From Nyssa sinensis (Eukaryota > Streptophyta > Magnoliopsida > Cornales > Nyssaceae), in assembly GCA_008638375.1 (NCBI GenBank), contig CM018035.1:28275807-28339806 (forward strand): a DNA stretch of 64,000 bases. Reading direction: 5' to 3'. This document shows, one piece after another, positions 34,906 to 45,418 of the stretch (positions within the stretch are counted from its first letter, which is position 1; the number at the start of each line of letters is the position of its first letter). The position numbers and the translations under genes are program-made. The notes beneath the pieces were generated by a model that worked only from the letters and a program-made list of their open reading frames with translations, did no database searches and was not told the origin of the DNA.

Positions 34906-36214
34906 TGTAATATCCCGACCCGGGATACCGGGTCACATGACACGTATTACGAGGAAAAGAAAATTATATATATATATAATTAATTAATTATTAGATTAAT
35001 TAATTAAGTATAAGAAAAGTATATATATTAATTATATAATATATGTATATGTATAAAGTGAAATGTGTATGTATGGATATGAAAATATGTATGTATGTAA
35101 GTATGTATATGTATAAGAGAAATAGGAAAAGAGTGAACAGTGTGTGAAAAGGGGTGTGTGTGTGTCGGCTAGTGTGTGTGTGTGTGTGTGTTGTCTTAAT
35201 ATGTGTATATGTATATATATGTATATATTATATGTATAAATATCTCAAAAAAATTAATGTAAAGCAAGCTTGGGAAGAACAAAATTTATGAGATGGGAGG
35301 GCTATGTAGGGCTATGAAATCAGAAGGAAGAGAGAGAGAACGGAGAGAGAGAGAATAGAGGAGAGAGAGAGAGAGAGGTCGGTTATCTTTGCTTTAAAAA
35401 CCAAAACATGCAAAGCATGTTCTTCTTGCAAAAGAAACCAAAAGAAGAAGAACTGGGGAGCTAAGAAAAGGATCAAAAGTAGAAAGAAGAGAGAGGAATC
35501 ACTGTAAACAGGTGAAATTTTAAAATCTTTACATTTTTCTCTCTCTAAAATTCAAGCATGAAAGTAGGTTATTTTTAAGTTGTTTATGTACATATGATGC
35601 TTAAAACTTATTTAGACCTGTTGAAACATAAATCTTTAGCTTTAAAATGGTTAAAACCATGAAACCCAGAAGCTACGGCCATTGATGACCTTGCTTAAAG
35701 CAGGTCTGAACCAACTTGTTCCAAACCATTTTTGGCTCACCAAGGCTTCGAGATGAGACCATGAACAACTTAAAAACATAAATCCGCGATCAAGAAACCT
35801 AAGAACAACCCTCCAAAAATGGAGTTACAGTTTCGGGTTTACAAAACAAACCCCACAAACTTACTTCTAAACCTACCTTTATGAACGAGAACTAAATCCC
35901 CATGAAGAGGGGATCAAAACAAGACCAACTGCATGAAAAATGAACAAGAAATGAACAATTACGACCGGATTACAGTTCTGGTTATCGAGCTTAAAACCGA
36001 GATAAAGATTTCGTTTTCAACTCCAAAAGGAATGCCAAATTGGTTCTTCATGCCTTAGGAACATTGCTACATGAAAACAGTAAGGATCCATGGATCCAAA
36101 CTGCACGAAAATGGAAAGGAAGGAAAACTGTAATTAGGGTTTTCAGTCGATCGTCGTGGGGAAGAAGAAGACGGGTCAACTCGGCTTTTAAATCAGGCTG
36201 AGTCAACTCGGACA

Positions 36215-36316
36215 GGTGGCAGCCTCTGGGCTTGCCACCGATTAATTGGAACGACGGCGTTTCAACCCTGTTTTAAAATTTTAAAACGGTAGGGCTGACA
36301 TCATCATGACGTCAGC
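36215..36316 (+). promoter_or_regulatory. Conserved dyads in E8: GGTGGCA hairpin and TGACGTCA pair
   Basis: A dyad at 36,215-36,239 (arms GGTGGCA and TGCCACC) and a second at 36,294-36,316 (arms GCTGACATCA and TGACGTCAGC, 3-nt spacer). E9 and E10 have both dyads at the same spacing, the second with perfect GCTGACGTCA arms. TGACGTCA is the core bound by plant TGA/bZIP factors; paired TGACG sites resemble as-1 elements. Regulation is inference. Confidence 0.5.
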
Positions 36317-37285
36317 AACACGCACCAAACCGGATAGACCGGTTGGTTTACAACCAGGCCGGACAGGTTCACTTGATTTGAGACCAAACCCTTTGGTTTA
36401 TAATTTAATTAAAAATCAAATAAACCAACACTGTTTGTATTTACGGATTGACCCCAGAACTTCTGGACAATCCTACTATGGCCCAACTGATGAAGAATTT
36501 ATGCAATTAAGCCCCTGAAAAATAATTAAATAATAAATTTAATTATTTAATAAATAAGAAAAATTACTATTTTACCCTTGGGTCATAAATAGAGCAAATG
36601 AAGTCCAAATTAAGCATATGAATAGTGTATCCTTACTATTTTGGATATTCTGAGACTAATGGTAGGGTCCGTTTTACGAGACGGGGCCCGAAAAATGAAA
36701 ACACGTAAGGGGTAAATGACCAAAATACCCCTTGACCAAAATTTAACAAGTTATTAGTGTATTCTTACTATCTCGGACCTTCTGAGTCCAATAGTGAGGT
36801 CCACGACACAAGATGAGGTCCCGAACATAAAGACACGTAAGGGGGTAAAATGACCAAATTACCCCTGGTACCTCAAAAGTCAAATTAAAAACAGGGAATG
36901 TCTAAATTGACTTTCTTTGACATCCCGGACCCAATAATGGAGTCCAAATTACGAAACGAAGTACAGAAAAATATGACACGAAAAATGGTAAACGACCATT
37001 TTGCCCTTTTACATATAAAAGTCTAAATTAAATTCTTGGAAAGCCTAAACCGACTTTCTTGGACACTCCGGACTCAATGGTAGAGTCTATTCGACCAAAA
37101 GAAATGTCTAAAATAAAAAGACATAAAATTTGATGAATAGAATCTGTCAGATGACTATAGACTGAAATATTGCCGAAGTATTTAAACTAAGGCAAGTACG
37201 AAGAAAATAAATTACGAAAGGACACGACAACATATCAACCTTAGAATAAAATTTCTAACTCCTAAGTTGTTTTTAGGTGATAAAC

Positions 37286-37733
37286 ATGGGAGAGCAACCC
37301 AAGAAATTCACCATCATGAATAAAGCCCAAAGGGCCAAAGATCCCAAGCAACAAGCTTTCATGAAAGCCCTATTGTGGAAACAACAGGTAATTGAAAAGC
37401 ACATAAGAATCGCCAAGGCCATTGAGGTGATTTCGGTTAGGCCTTTTATGCATAAGTCACCTACCAGGGAAATGGTAGTTGAGGCCAGGAAAAAGAAGCA
37501 AGAAGCAAAGAAAAGAAAAGAGGAAGAAAAAGAAAATACCGAAACCTTAAGTGAGTGGGTAAAAAGGTAATGTGTGTTTCTTGCTCATTCTATACGATAC
37601 CACTATAAGATAAGTTGTAGTTAACTTATGTAATAAAGGAAAAAGTTAAGTTAATTAATTTCATTATGAAATTTATGAGTCTTTTTCTAAATTGTTTAGG
37701 ATAAGGGCTGATAAGGGCAAGACTCCTCAGTAG
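37286..37733 (+). CDS. LTR-encoded small basic protein, two exons, unknown family
   Basis: Exon 1 is 37,286-37,566 from ATG; intron 37,567-37,699 (GTAATG...TTGTTTAG); exon 2 37,700-37,733 ending TAG. The product is 104 residues, rich in Lys, Glu and Gln, helical, without signal peptide or membrane segment. It contains KAQRAKDPKQQAF, KHIRIAKAIEV, VRPF, a charged KKKQEAKKRKEEEKE stretch and ETLSEWVKR; exon 2 adds IRADKGKTPQ. The gene at 60,586-60,870 aligns end to end, including the exon-2 part, which is contiguous there, and this is the support for the intron. A GTG nine bases upstream is also in frame, but ATG is chosen. TTTTTAG just before the start could be a 3' splice site of a leader intron. 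I do not recognise the family. Confidence 0.65.
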
Positions 37734-37750
37734 GGTCTACGGTATATGAG

Positions 37751-38628
37751 GTGAGTAACCCTGTGTTTGAAATGGAGATTTAACTCCATGGATTTAAAAA
37801 GGTTTTAATGCAAAGATATGAAATGTTTGAAATTCCAAATTCAGTGTTTACATGATTCAGATTTTAATTGTTCTATTTTATAACCCCATTGTAACATGCT
37901 CAGTGATTGGTTTCTGCAACGGTTTTTCCTTTAAATACTTTTCAGCATGTCTAGTTAAAATGCAATTACTGTTAAATATTCTGAATTTGCTTATTTCAAG
38001 TATACGAATGTTTATTACGAATTTATGAAAAGTATCTATGAGAAAAGTCACATGATAAATATTTTATAAGATAATGGTGCATAAGCACAGAGGCAGTATT
38101 TTGGGTTTCTTTGGATCTCATTGACCTGTCAAAAACCACATAGTCAGTATTTTGGGTTCTTATTGTAACTCATTGACCTGTCATGTGAAATGCCTGGTAG
38201 CAGGATCTAATCCCCCAGGCAAATGAGATATCTCTATTTATAAGTAAGATGGGAGTCTAGTTCGAAATGGATTTCACTAATAGAAGTGATAAGATGACAA
38301 ATGATTTGAAAATGGAAGCAGGTTTTTACTCTCATTTTCAATGTGAATATGTTTGAGTTTTATATACTCTATTTAAGAAATACATGATATGTTATATGTT
38401 TTAAAGTTCATATGTATAAGTTTAGCTTGAATACTTTAAATGTTTCAAAGCTACATGTTTTAAGGAATGCATATATTCTGTATTCAAAGTATACGAACAA
38501 TTGGCGGTGACTATTTTACAAACTCTTATGTACTAAACCACTGCTAATTGAAAACCCCATGACGAACACTGGAATTGCTCACAAGCTTAGATTAGCTTAC
38601 CCGGACTTTGTTCGGACCCCCCTTTCAG
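37751..38628 (+). other. Predicted intron of the E8 LTR transcript
   Basis: GAG/GTGAGTAACCC at 37,748-37,761 is a near-perfect donor shared with E9 (55,651) and E10 (60,565, minus). CCCCCCTTTCAG ending at 38,628 is a strong acceptor, also shared. The span holds no gene. Splicing is inferred from consensus and conservation only. Confidence 0.45.
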
Positions 38629-38630
38629 GT
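38571..38630 (+). other. 60-bp block identical among E8, E9 and E10
   Basis: 38,571-38,630 is identical by eye to the reverse complement of 59,651-59,710 and differs from 56,534-56,594 by one extra C, while flanking sequence differs at many positions. It contains CTTACCCGGACTTTGTTCGG, which can form a small stem, and ends in the pyrimidine tract and CAG/GT of the predicted acceptor. Confidence 0.85.
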
Positions 38631-40404
38631 GATGCAGCAGACAGGGTCTTAAGGACGACGACGATGAGTCTAGCTGTTTTTGGAAGAATATGTTAAGTAG
38701 TTTCTTTTGAAGAACCTATGAACACTAGTAGTACGTTTTGTATTAGTAGACAATGTAAGAATATGTAATAAGCCCTCAGGGCAACCGAATATGTATTGTA
38801 TTAATGTATGAAGTCTTTAAGTTTTCGTTATACTCTGAATGTGTAACCATGTATGTTATGTATGGAGCAGCAGTATCGGACGGATGTGCATAATTTAAAA
38901 ATGAGAAAAGAAACGAAAAAGTTTTTTCACGCTTCCGCAAAACGTATGTTGCACACCTATTCGATACCGCTGCCTATGTGAGCCTTCGCCCAATGGTCCC
39001 CGGACCTGAGGGTGGCGGTCGCGATGCGAGATCCGCACAGGGTGGGTTTCGGGTCGTGACAAGAGGTTTCCCTACATTTTAGGGGTATTTTCGTAATATT
39101 GGTCCCATTTTTTCCTTTGGAGGGCGCTTTGGTAATTTTAACTTAGTCTTATTCTATATAGGTTATTTTGGTCATTCATGGACATACATGTAATTTTCAT
39201 ATCATTTTACCCATATAGGGTTAATTTGGTAATTTTAGCCCTTAGGGACAATTTTGACTTTTATGCCTTAGTGACATTTTTGTAATTCCCTTGCCCCTAA
39301 ATTCTCAACCGAATTAGGGGTAATATAGTAAATATAGGTTTGTGCACAAAAACTTGCCTATATTCCCTCGTTCCTTGTCCCTAAGTAATTTCCAAAACAA
39401 GCTCCTTATTTTAAGAAATTTGTTTTGACTTGTGAACAAAATAATTTCTATATCTTAATTTCTTGCACATTAAGCATTAATCTTGATCACTCATCCATAG
39501 GATTCATTGTGAGCCATTGGATCAAACCTCCTTACTTTTTCCTATAAATAAGACCATTTAGCCACCATAATCAGGGATAGAAAAATTAGTAGGCAAATGT
39601 TGCTATAATATTTCTCTCTTTTCTCTCTCTATATTTCATCTTCTATATTTTCTAAGCTTTGTTCTATACGAGTCAAGGTTCTACACAAGCTTTGTTCTTC
39701 ACAAGCTGAAGTTCTACTCCATTGAAGATAAAGTTCTACACTATTGGAGATTCAACCTTAAGGAGTTTAAGTACAAGCCTTGTTAATTCAACACAAATAA
39801 TAAGGTACGCTCCCTAAAACCCTACTATTTTTTCTTTTCCCAATTCAATTGATCTTCTCAATCTTGATAGAATCATTTGAATTTGAAAACTACGTTGGCT
39901 CTGATTCCGTTATCTGAACGGATATGTAGGACGCCTCATGAGTCCGAGTCTACTCTTCTCCTTTAATCTTATTTATTTTATATCTTTTTTCTTATTTTAT
40001 TCATGTTATCATACTCTCCCTATACTCTTCTTATCTTTTGATTTTTTTACTTTATGTATTTCACTTACTTTATTTGTTTATGCAATCATTATAATTATCT
40101 CTTTCTACTCAACCTCTCTTATTTTATGTCATGGAATTTATGCTTTATGGATGAAAACTTGAGGCTAGTCTATTCGAACTGAGCAAGATGGGTGCCTAAC
40201 CCCTTCCCATCTCGTACCTTAGCTCTCAAATTCAGAATTGTTTGGTTCATTGTAGACTAGTTTTGCTTTACTTTATTTTGACCCATGTCAAGGGGTTTGA
40301 ATGTAAATAGGACCAAAGCAATATAATTCTTAATTTTTTGTTATTCTCTTTACATATATTTTCTATGGCTTGTGACAGGTTTGCTTGTTATTTAGCCTAA
40401 AACA

Positions 40405-40540
40405 AGTTGGCGACTCCTTTGTGTATTCATGTACACACCAATCTCGAAAAGAAGGTGTTCCTCTCTCACATCAAGGGAGCAGACTTTAAAAGCCAGGGTT
40501 GTTTGAATCCATTTTCGGCGCTTGCGCTCATAGTATACAC
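40405..40540 (+). other. Primer site and 5' interior stub of the Ogre-like element
   Basis: TTGGCGACTCC at 40,407-40,417 follows the LTR end by two bases. About 120 bp of interior follow and then a GT/CA microsatellite (40,537-40,570) where the sequence changes to an LTR remnant. Confidence 0.5.
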
Positions 40541-42302
40541 ACACACACAACAGTGTGTGTGTGTAAGAGAGAAGTGTGTGTATGCACATACGCAAGCGTG
40601 TGCACGTGAGTGTGTGAGGTAAGAGTGTGATGTGTGGGTGGGTAATAAGAGGATAAGGTGGCAAAGGAGGTTGTTATAAGTAGTGTGAAAGAAAAGAGTA
40701 GGGAAGGTTGCAACTATGGTTTCCAACCCAAGGAAGAGAAGATGATTGGAGGAAAGAGATGTATAAAGAGAGAGAGAAAAAGAAAGGTGGTGGGGCACAT
40801 TAATAAAAATGTATACGTGTATTCTAAATCATAAAAAGGGTTGTGTAAGATGAGAATAAGATAGAGCTAGGCATCGAACAGAAGGGAGAAACCATGGAAT
40901 AAAGAAGATAGAAGCTGGGTTCTAGAAAGAGAAATTCATATTTTCACACTCAAATCAGGTTTGGACTAAAAAATCTTGATTTCCTAAACTTTCTATGTAA
41001 TTGATAGGTAGTTTTAGACCAAAACAATCACACTAAAAACCCTAGGGAAGCAGAACTGAGGAAACCGTCATTAACGAGAGCTTGAGAAACAGAACTGAAT
41101 CAACCTAAACCAAACCAAAATTGGGTGATTGGGACTGAAACTAGACCTTATGGGGGTCATGAAACCATCATTCCACAATAAAAAAAAATAAATCAAAAGA
41201 GGAGCTCCAAATCACGAGTTGTAGGTTTTGGCTCTAAAACTGAACCTCATGAATCAACCACCAAACCTAATTTCTTGAATGGGGAATGATGCTCCATATC
41301 CTTAGGATCACAACAGACCAAACCAAAGCATATTTGGTGAAGAAATGAGCAAGACATAATGGGATATTCAAAATTTCCATGAATGGGGGATTGAGCTTTC
41401 CAACCCAATCTGAAGCCTAAAATCGATGCTAAATTATTCCCTAAGATCCCATAATTAAGTTAGAATCCAAAACAGACTAAAAAATGGCTTAAATTCATGA
41501 ATTAAGAACAAAATATTTTAAGGTTTCGATGAACAGTGATGGGCGAAGAAAGAAGACAATAAATAGTACCACGGGTCGGGTCTCGTGTCAGATTAGGTTC
41601 GAGTCCTGACCGCATATTAAATAGGTTGGGTACTAATTGAAACGACATTGTTTAACGCTTGATATATTAAAAATAATTCATGAACTAAACGGCATCATTT
41701 TGTTAAATGATGATGACATCACATTGACGCAATAGTGACACTCTAATTCGGTCAATCGATCAGTTCTTGACCTAAAGGAGCCGATTCAGCCCTCTAACCT
41801 CCAGACCATATGGTTTCGGTTATAATTTTCTGAAATTAGATTTTAACCCCTATAATTTTACAGAAATTACACGAATGTCCCAGAAAAATAATTAAATATT
41901 ATTTTTAAATCCTTTTTAAATTAAGAAAAATTACCAAAATGCCATTGAGCCTAAAATAGGCCAAACAAAGTCCAATTAAAATGCAAGAAGGGTCTAACCC
42001 AACATTTTTGGGTGTTACGGAGTCAATGGCAGAGTCCAATTTAGGAAATTAGACCCCAAAATATACGAACGGGTAAATTGGAATAATTTTAATTGTGTTC
42101 TAAATAATTAATTAAGCTATCAATTGAACCCCGATGACTATGAAAATACCTACCTTGGTATTTTTGATGTTCTTGGCTCAAAAATGGGGTCTGTTTCATC
42201 AAGCAAGGTACCAAAATCACAGATCCCTAGAAAGGTGAGATTCTCAAACTTCTCTTAGTGTTATACGGGCTACCAGACTGACCAAAAAAATATGGAAGGG
42301 GG
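40541..42302 (+). repeat. E11: 5'-truncated long-LTR remnant
   Basis: The order of weakly similar blocks resembles the E8/E9 family and E5: microsatellite, GA-rich leader, AATCAG/GT, an eroded version of the TGACGTCA dyad (near 41,705-41,735), and a run of GTCCAATT/ACCAAAAT modules. It is broken by the insertion of E4 at 42,303. No gene is seen; frames at 40,392-40,798 come from the microsatellite. Confidence 0.45.
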
Positions 42303-44287
42303 TGTAAAGATTTGTAATTTTTTTTTATTAAAAAGAATAAATAATTTTTTTTAGAAGAAATTAAGTTTTAATTAACTAATTGAATTAGTTGAGGTATAAA
42401 ATCTGCCCAACAAAATTTAAGTGAGTACATGTATATGGGTAGGGAATAAAGTAATGTACAAGGCAATTGGAAAAAAAAGAAGGAAATGAATGTGTGTGCA
42501 GCAATGTGTATGGTGGTGGTTTACTAATTCATGTAAAATATCTTGTAAAGAAAAAAACAACAACAAAAAAAAAAAAAACAAAGGGGCAAAAGGTGTGGTT
42601 GAAAACTTAACCGCACCATATTTTATTTTAAACCACTCACAACTCACACAAAACACACACACTCGTACCAGATGCACAGCGGCGTGGAAAAGGAGAGAAG
42701 AAGAGAAGAAAAGAAGAAAAAGAGAAAGAAAGGAAGAAAAAGACAAAGGGGGGAAATTTGGCAAGCCACTCGGGCTTTCGTGGGGATTGAGGTCTACTGT
42801 AGTTTTCTTTGATTTTGAGCGATTTAATTGAAACAAATCAAAGAAACCTTTGCCAAAATTGTACAAAAGTGAGGTAGGGTTTCTAAAACTTATGAAATAG
42901 GAATGAATAGGTTGCTAGAGGACATTCATTCATAAAAGCATGCTAGGATTTCCATGTTGTGTGTTAGATTTTAATTTTGTTAATTAATATGCATGTGAAA
43001 CATGCCTATGCATTCTCAAATTGAAATCTGTGTTTATATTAGGATTGTTGGGACCCTAAGCATGTGTTTTTATTTAATAATATTGTTACCACTCACACTT
43101 TTGAGGAGTGTGGAGTGAGATTATAATAAAAAAAAATCATGTGTTTTGTACATAAAAAAAAATTGAGAAAATTCCTTAAAAGGATTAAATAATGAGTGAG
43201 AATGAAAAGAACCAAGAGTGTTAGTTTAGAACGCGTTTTGTGTGCTTATGAGATGATGTGAGCACTCAAAATATTGTGGTGTGGATTGAGTTATGAATGT
43301 GTATATCCAAGGTTCGACGGTTGAGTCTAGAGTTCCTCGCGGTGGTACAGGTTATGGTTGCCTACAAGTTAGTAGCCTATGAAACCATGTTTCGCTATAT
43401 CAGAGGTGAGGTGATTACTTGATGAGTGATGAATTAGGGCTTTGGTCTTTTTTTTGGGTTTTTAATAAAATCTAGAGATTTAGGAAATTGGTCGTTGTTT
43501 GAATGAATTCAAGTGGAACTTAAGTAAATCTCATAAAATATAACAAGACAAATATGGATTCTGTATATGCTTAATTGATTATAAACTATCATAGCATGCA
43601 CTTTTATGCAACGTTCATGTTTCGTTTGTTTTAGTTATCCTACTGGGGTACTGACCCCTACTAGATGAAGGTACCGAGAAGGATCCCGCGTCTTGAGGAG
43701 TACATGTTGATATACTTGATGTGTCTCTTCCTTCTGGGCTTACTTGATGTATACGAAGAAATACCATGATGTTCATGGAGCGTTCTCCATTATTTTTGTT
43801 AATCATGTAGTATGAAATTCGTATACTTCTTGGGACATGTAAATGAGATTGACATGTGTTTTGGGACATGACGTAGTAACTTGGAAATGAATTCCATATT
43901 TAGAAAGGTATGTATTATAATGTATGCTAAGTAGGATAAGAAAGAAATGAAATGAAGTATGTACTAAGTTATATAATAATTGTTGTACATGGACTATCAG
44001 GTTGGCAAGTACCTAAGGAGTGAATGAGTGAAAAAATGCGTAAGTGTTGAACACTTGAAAGGCAAGAAAAAACTAGCCAATAATTAGGGCGAACCCTTTC
44101 AATTTTTTTTTAAAATTTTGGCTTTTATAAACTCTCATCTTTGTTATCCTTAATCGATTTTCACAGTTAAACTTATATATCTTTGACTATTAAAATCTAG
44201 TGAGATATATTAATTAATTTAATCATTTTAATTTAACTTATTTTAAATATCACACCATCGGGTTATGGGGCCCGAGGCGTGACAGAA

Positions 44288-44299
44288 TGGTATCAAAGC
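44288..44299 (+). promoter_or_regulatory. Primer binding site of E4
   Basis: TGGTATCAAAGC, three bases after the LTR end. Confidence 0.75.
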
Positions 44300-44596
44300 C
44301 CAATGTTTGAATACCTAGGGGCGACAGGAATGGGTATAAAAAAAAAAAATTAGCGTGATTTGATAAGAATATGTGGTACATGATGTTAAATGTGCATGTT
44401 GATGTGGTATAGGTGATAACATGATTATGTGTTGGCATGACTGGGTGAAATTCATAAAGTATGTGTTACTTGCGTTGATGTAAATACATATTAGCTTATT
44501 ATGTGCATGTGGGGTATATGACACATCATTGGGAACATGCAAGGGATTAAACTTTTCATTTGAAAATGAGTCTTAATAGAAATATTTATTTATTTT

Positions 44597-45418
44597 CTCC
44601 GAGTTGACTTTGCATCTGTCTTACTTATGAGCGAGGCCCTAGTTTGGTGGGAGTCAATAAGGAACACCATGGTTAGAAAGTGGGATGTATTTTGCGTAGG
44701 TTTTCTAGGGAAGTTTTTTCCGACAGTTGCTAAAGCATCATTATGTCAGGAGTTCCTTCACTTGCGTTAGGGTGACATGACTATAGGTCAGTATGAGGCA
44801 TGTTTCTCTCTGCTAGCTTGGTATGCACTAGGGGCCATTATTGATGAGACTGACAGGGCACGACTGTTTGAGTTGGGACTCAGGCCAGCGATTAGAACCT
44901 TGGTAGTTCCATTAAACCTCCATACGATGAGTGAGGTGTATGATAGGGCACAACTAATTGAGGCAGACCAGTGGGTCAGTAGACTGGTTGAGATTCACCA
45001 ACAGTTGAGGGGTATATCTATAGGTTCTTATCCCGACCGACAGAATAGGAAGAGAACGAGATATGAGGCATCTACATCTCAGGGGTTTGCTCCGCAGCAA
45101 CAACAGTTGACCTTTTCATCTTCCTCTACACCGGGTAGGACCCCTCAGGGAGAGATTATCTGTTACCAATGCCGACAGCCTGGACATGTGAGGGCTGAGT
45201 GTCCACAATTACGACAACAGCAGCCTCAGAGACAAGGACAGTCTTAGAGTACTAGTAGAGGGCACATTTCTATACAGAGTCAGAGTCAGTCTAGAGAAGC
45301 TAGCCATGGACGGGGACAGAGTAGGGGACAGTCTCAGGGTAAGGGAAAGCCATCCTTGTGTTTTCATTGTGGTGTCACTGGACGCATTTAGAGGTATTGT
45401 CCTGCACTTGTGGGGACG
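44597..45418 (+). pseudogene. gag: E4 gag, chromovirus type, 3' truncated
   Basis: One frame runs from about 44,597. RVDFASVLL then EALVWWESI matches the start of the retrotransposon gag domain, then KFFPTVAKASLCQEFLHLR, a TAG at 44,768 where Gln is expected, and MTIGQYEACFSLLAWYA. The long open part 44,777-45,247 includes a Gln-rich linker and the zinc knuckle CYQCRQPGHVRAEC. After TAG at 45,245 the frame continues with a second, damaged knuckle CFHCGVTGRI-stop-RYC. E5 inserted just after it. Gag binds and packages the element RNA. With three stops the product is dead. The closest known layout is that of Tekay/Del or other plant chromoviruses. Confidence 0.85.

Larger units (their letters stand above)
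34906..39061 (+). mobile_element. E8: 4.2-kb solo LTR encoding a small spliced gene
   Basis: Flanked by the perfect duplication AGAGG (34,901-34,905 and 39,062-39,066). It starts TGTAATATCCCGACCC with a 7-bp hairpin (GACCCGG/CCGGGTC, 34,917-34,934) and ends TTTCGGGTCGTGACA. It is collinear with E9 and E10. Order: terminal hairpin, AT and GT microsatellites, GA-rich leader, promoter-like dyads near 36,215-36,316, small gene 37,286-37,733, splice donor 37,751, conserved acceptor block ending 38,628, CGCTTCCGC motif, LTR end. There is no gag or pol, so it is a solo LTR or a non-autonomous element that uses LTR-like ends. Confidence 0.9.
34189..40404 (+). repeat. LTR of a Tat/Ogre-like element, 2.06 kb without nested E8
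   Basis: Starts TGTAAACACCTCATTTTGAGAC just after a purine tract and ends CCTAAAACA just before TTGGCGACTCC, a primer site common in plant Ogre/Tat elements. A TATA box CTATAAATA lies at 39,542-39,550. Interior sequence lies on both sides, so this one LTR appears to be shared by two element bodies. Open frames inside it (34,296-34,739, 39,938-40,162) come from repeats or chance. Confidence 0.55.
42303..45418 (+). mobile_element. E4: chromovirus 5' LTR and gag, truncated by E5
   Basis: The LTR 42,303-44,284 starts TGTAAAGATTTG and ends CCGAGGCGTGACA, resembling E2. A primer site TGGTATCAAAGC (44,288-44,299) follows, one base from the initiator tRNA-Met type. Gag follows and is cut at 45,418 by E5. 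Left flank GGGGG (42,298-42,302) would be the target site; the right one is outside the window. Confidence 0.75.

Noticed and set aside
37277..37285. GTG as start of the E8 gene
   Set aside because: The following ATG at 37,286 is in frame, and the GTG overlaps a likely 3' splice site.
40392..40798. His/Thr/Val-rich frames
   Set aside because: Produced by GT/CA microsatellites at an LTR junction.
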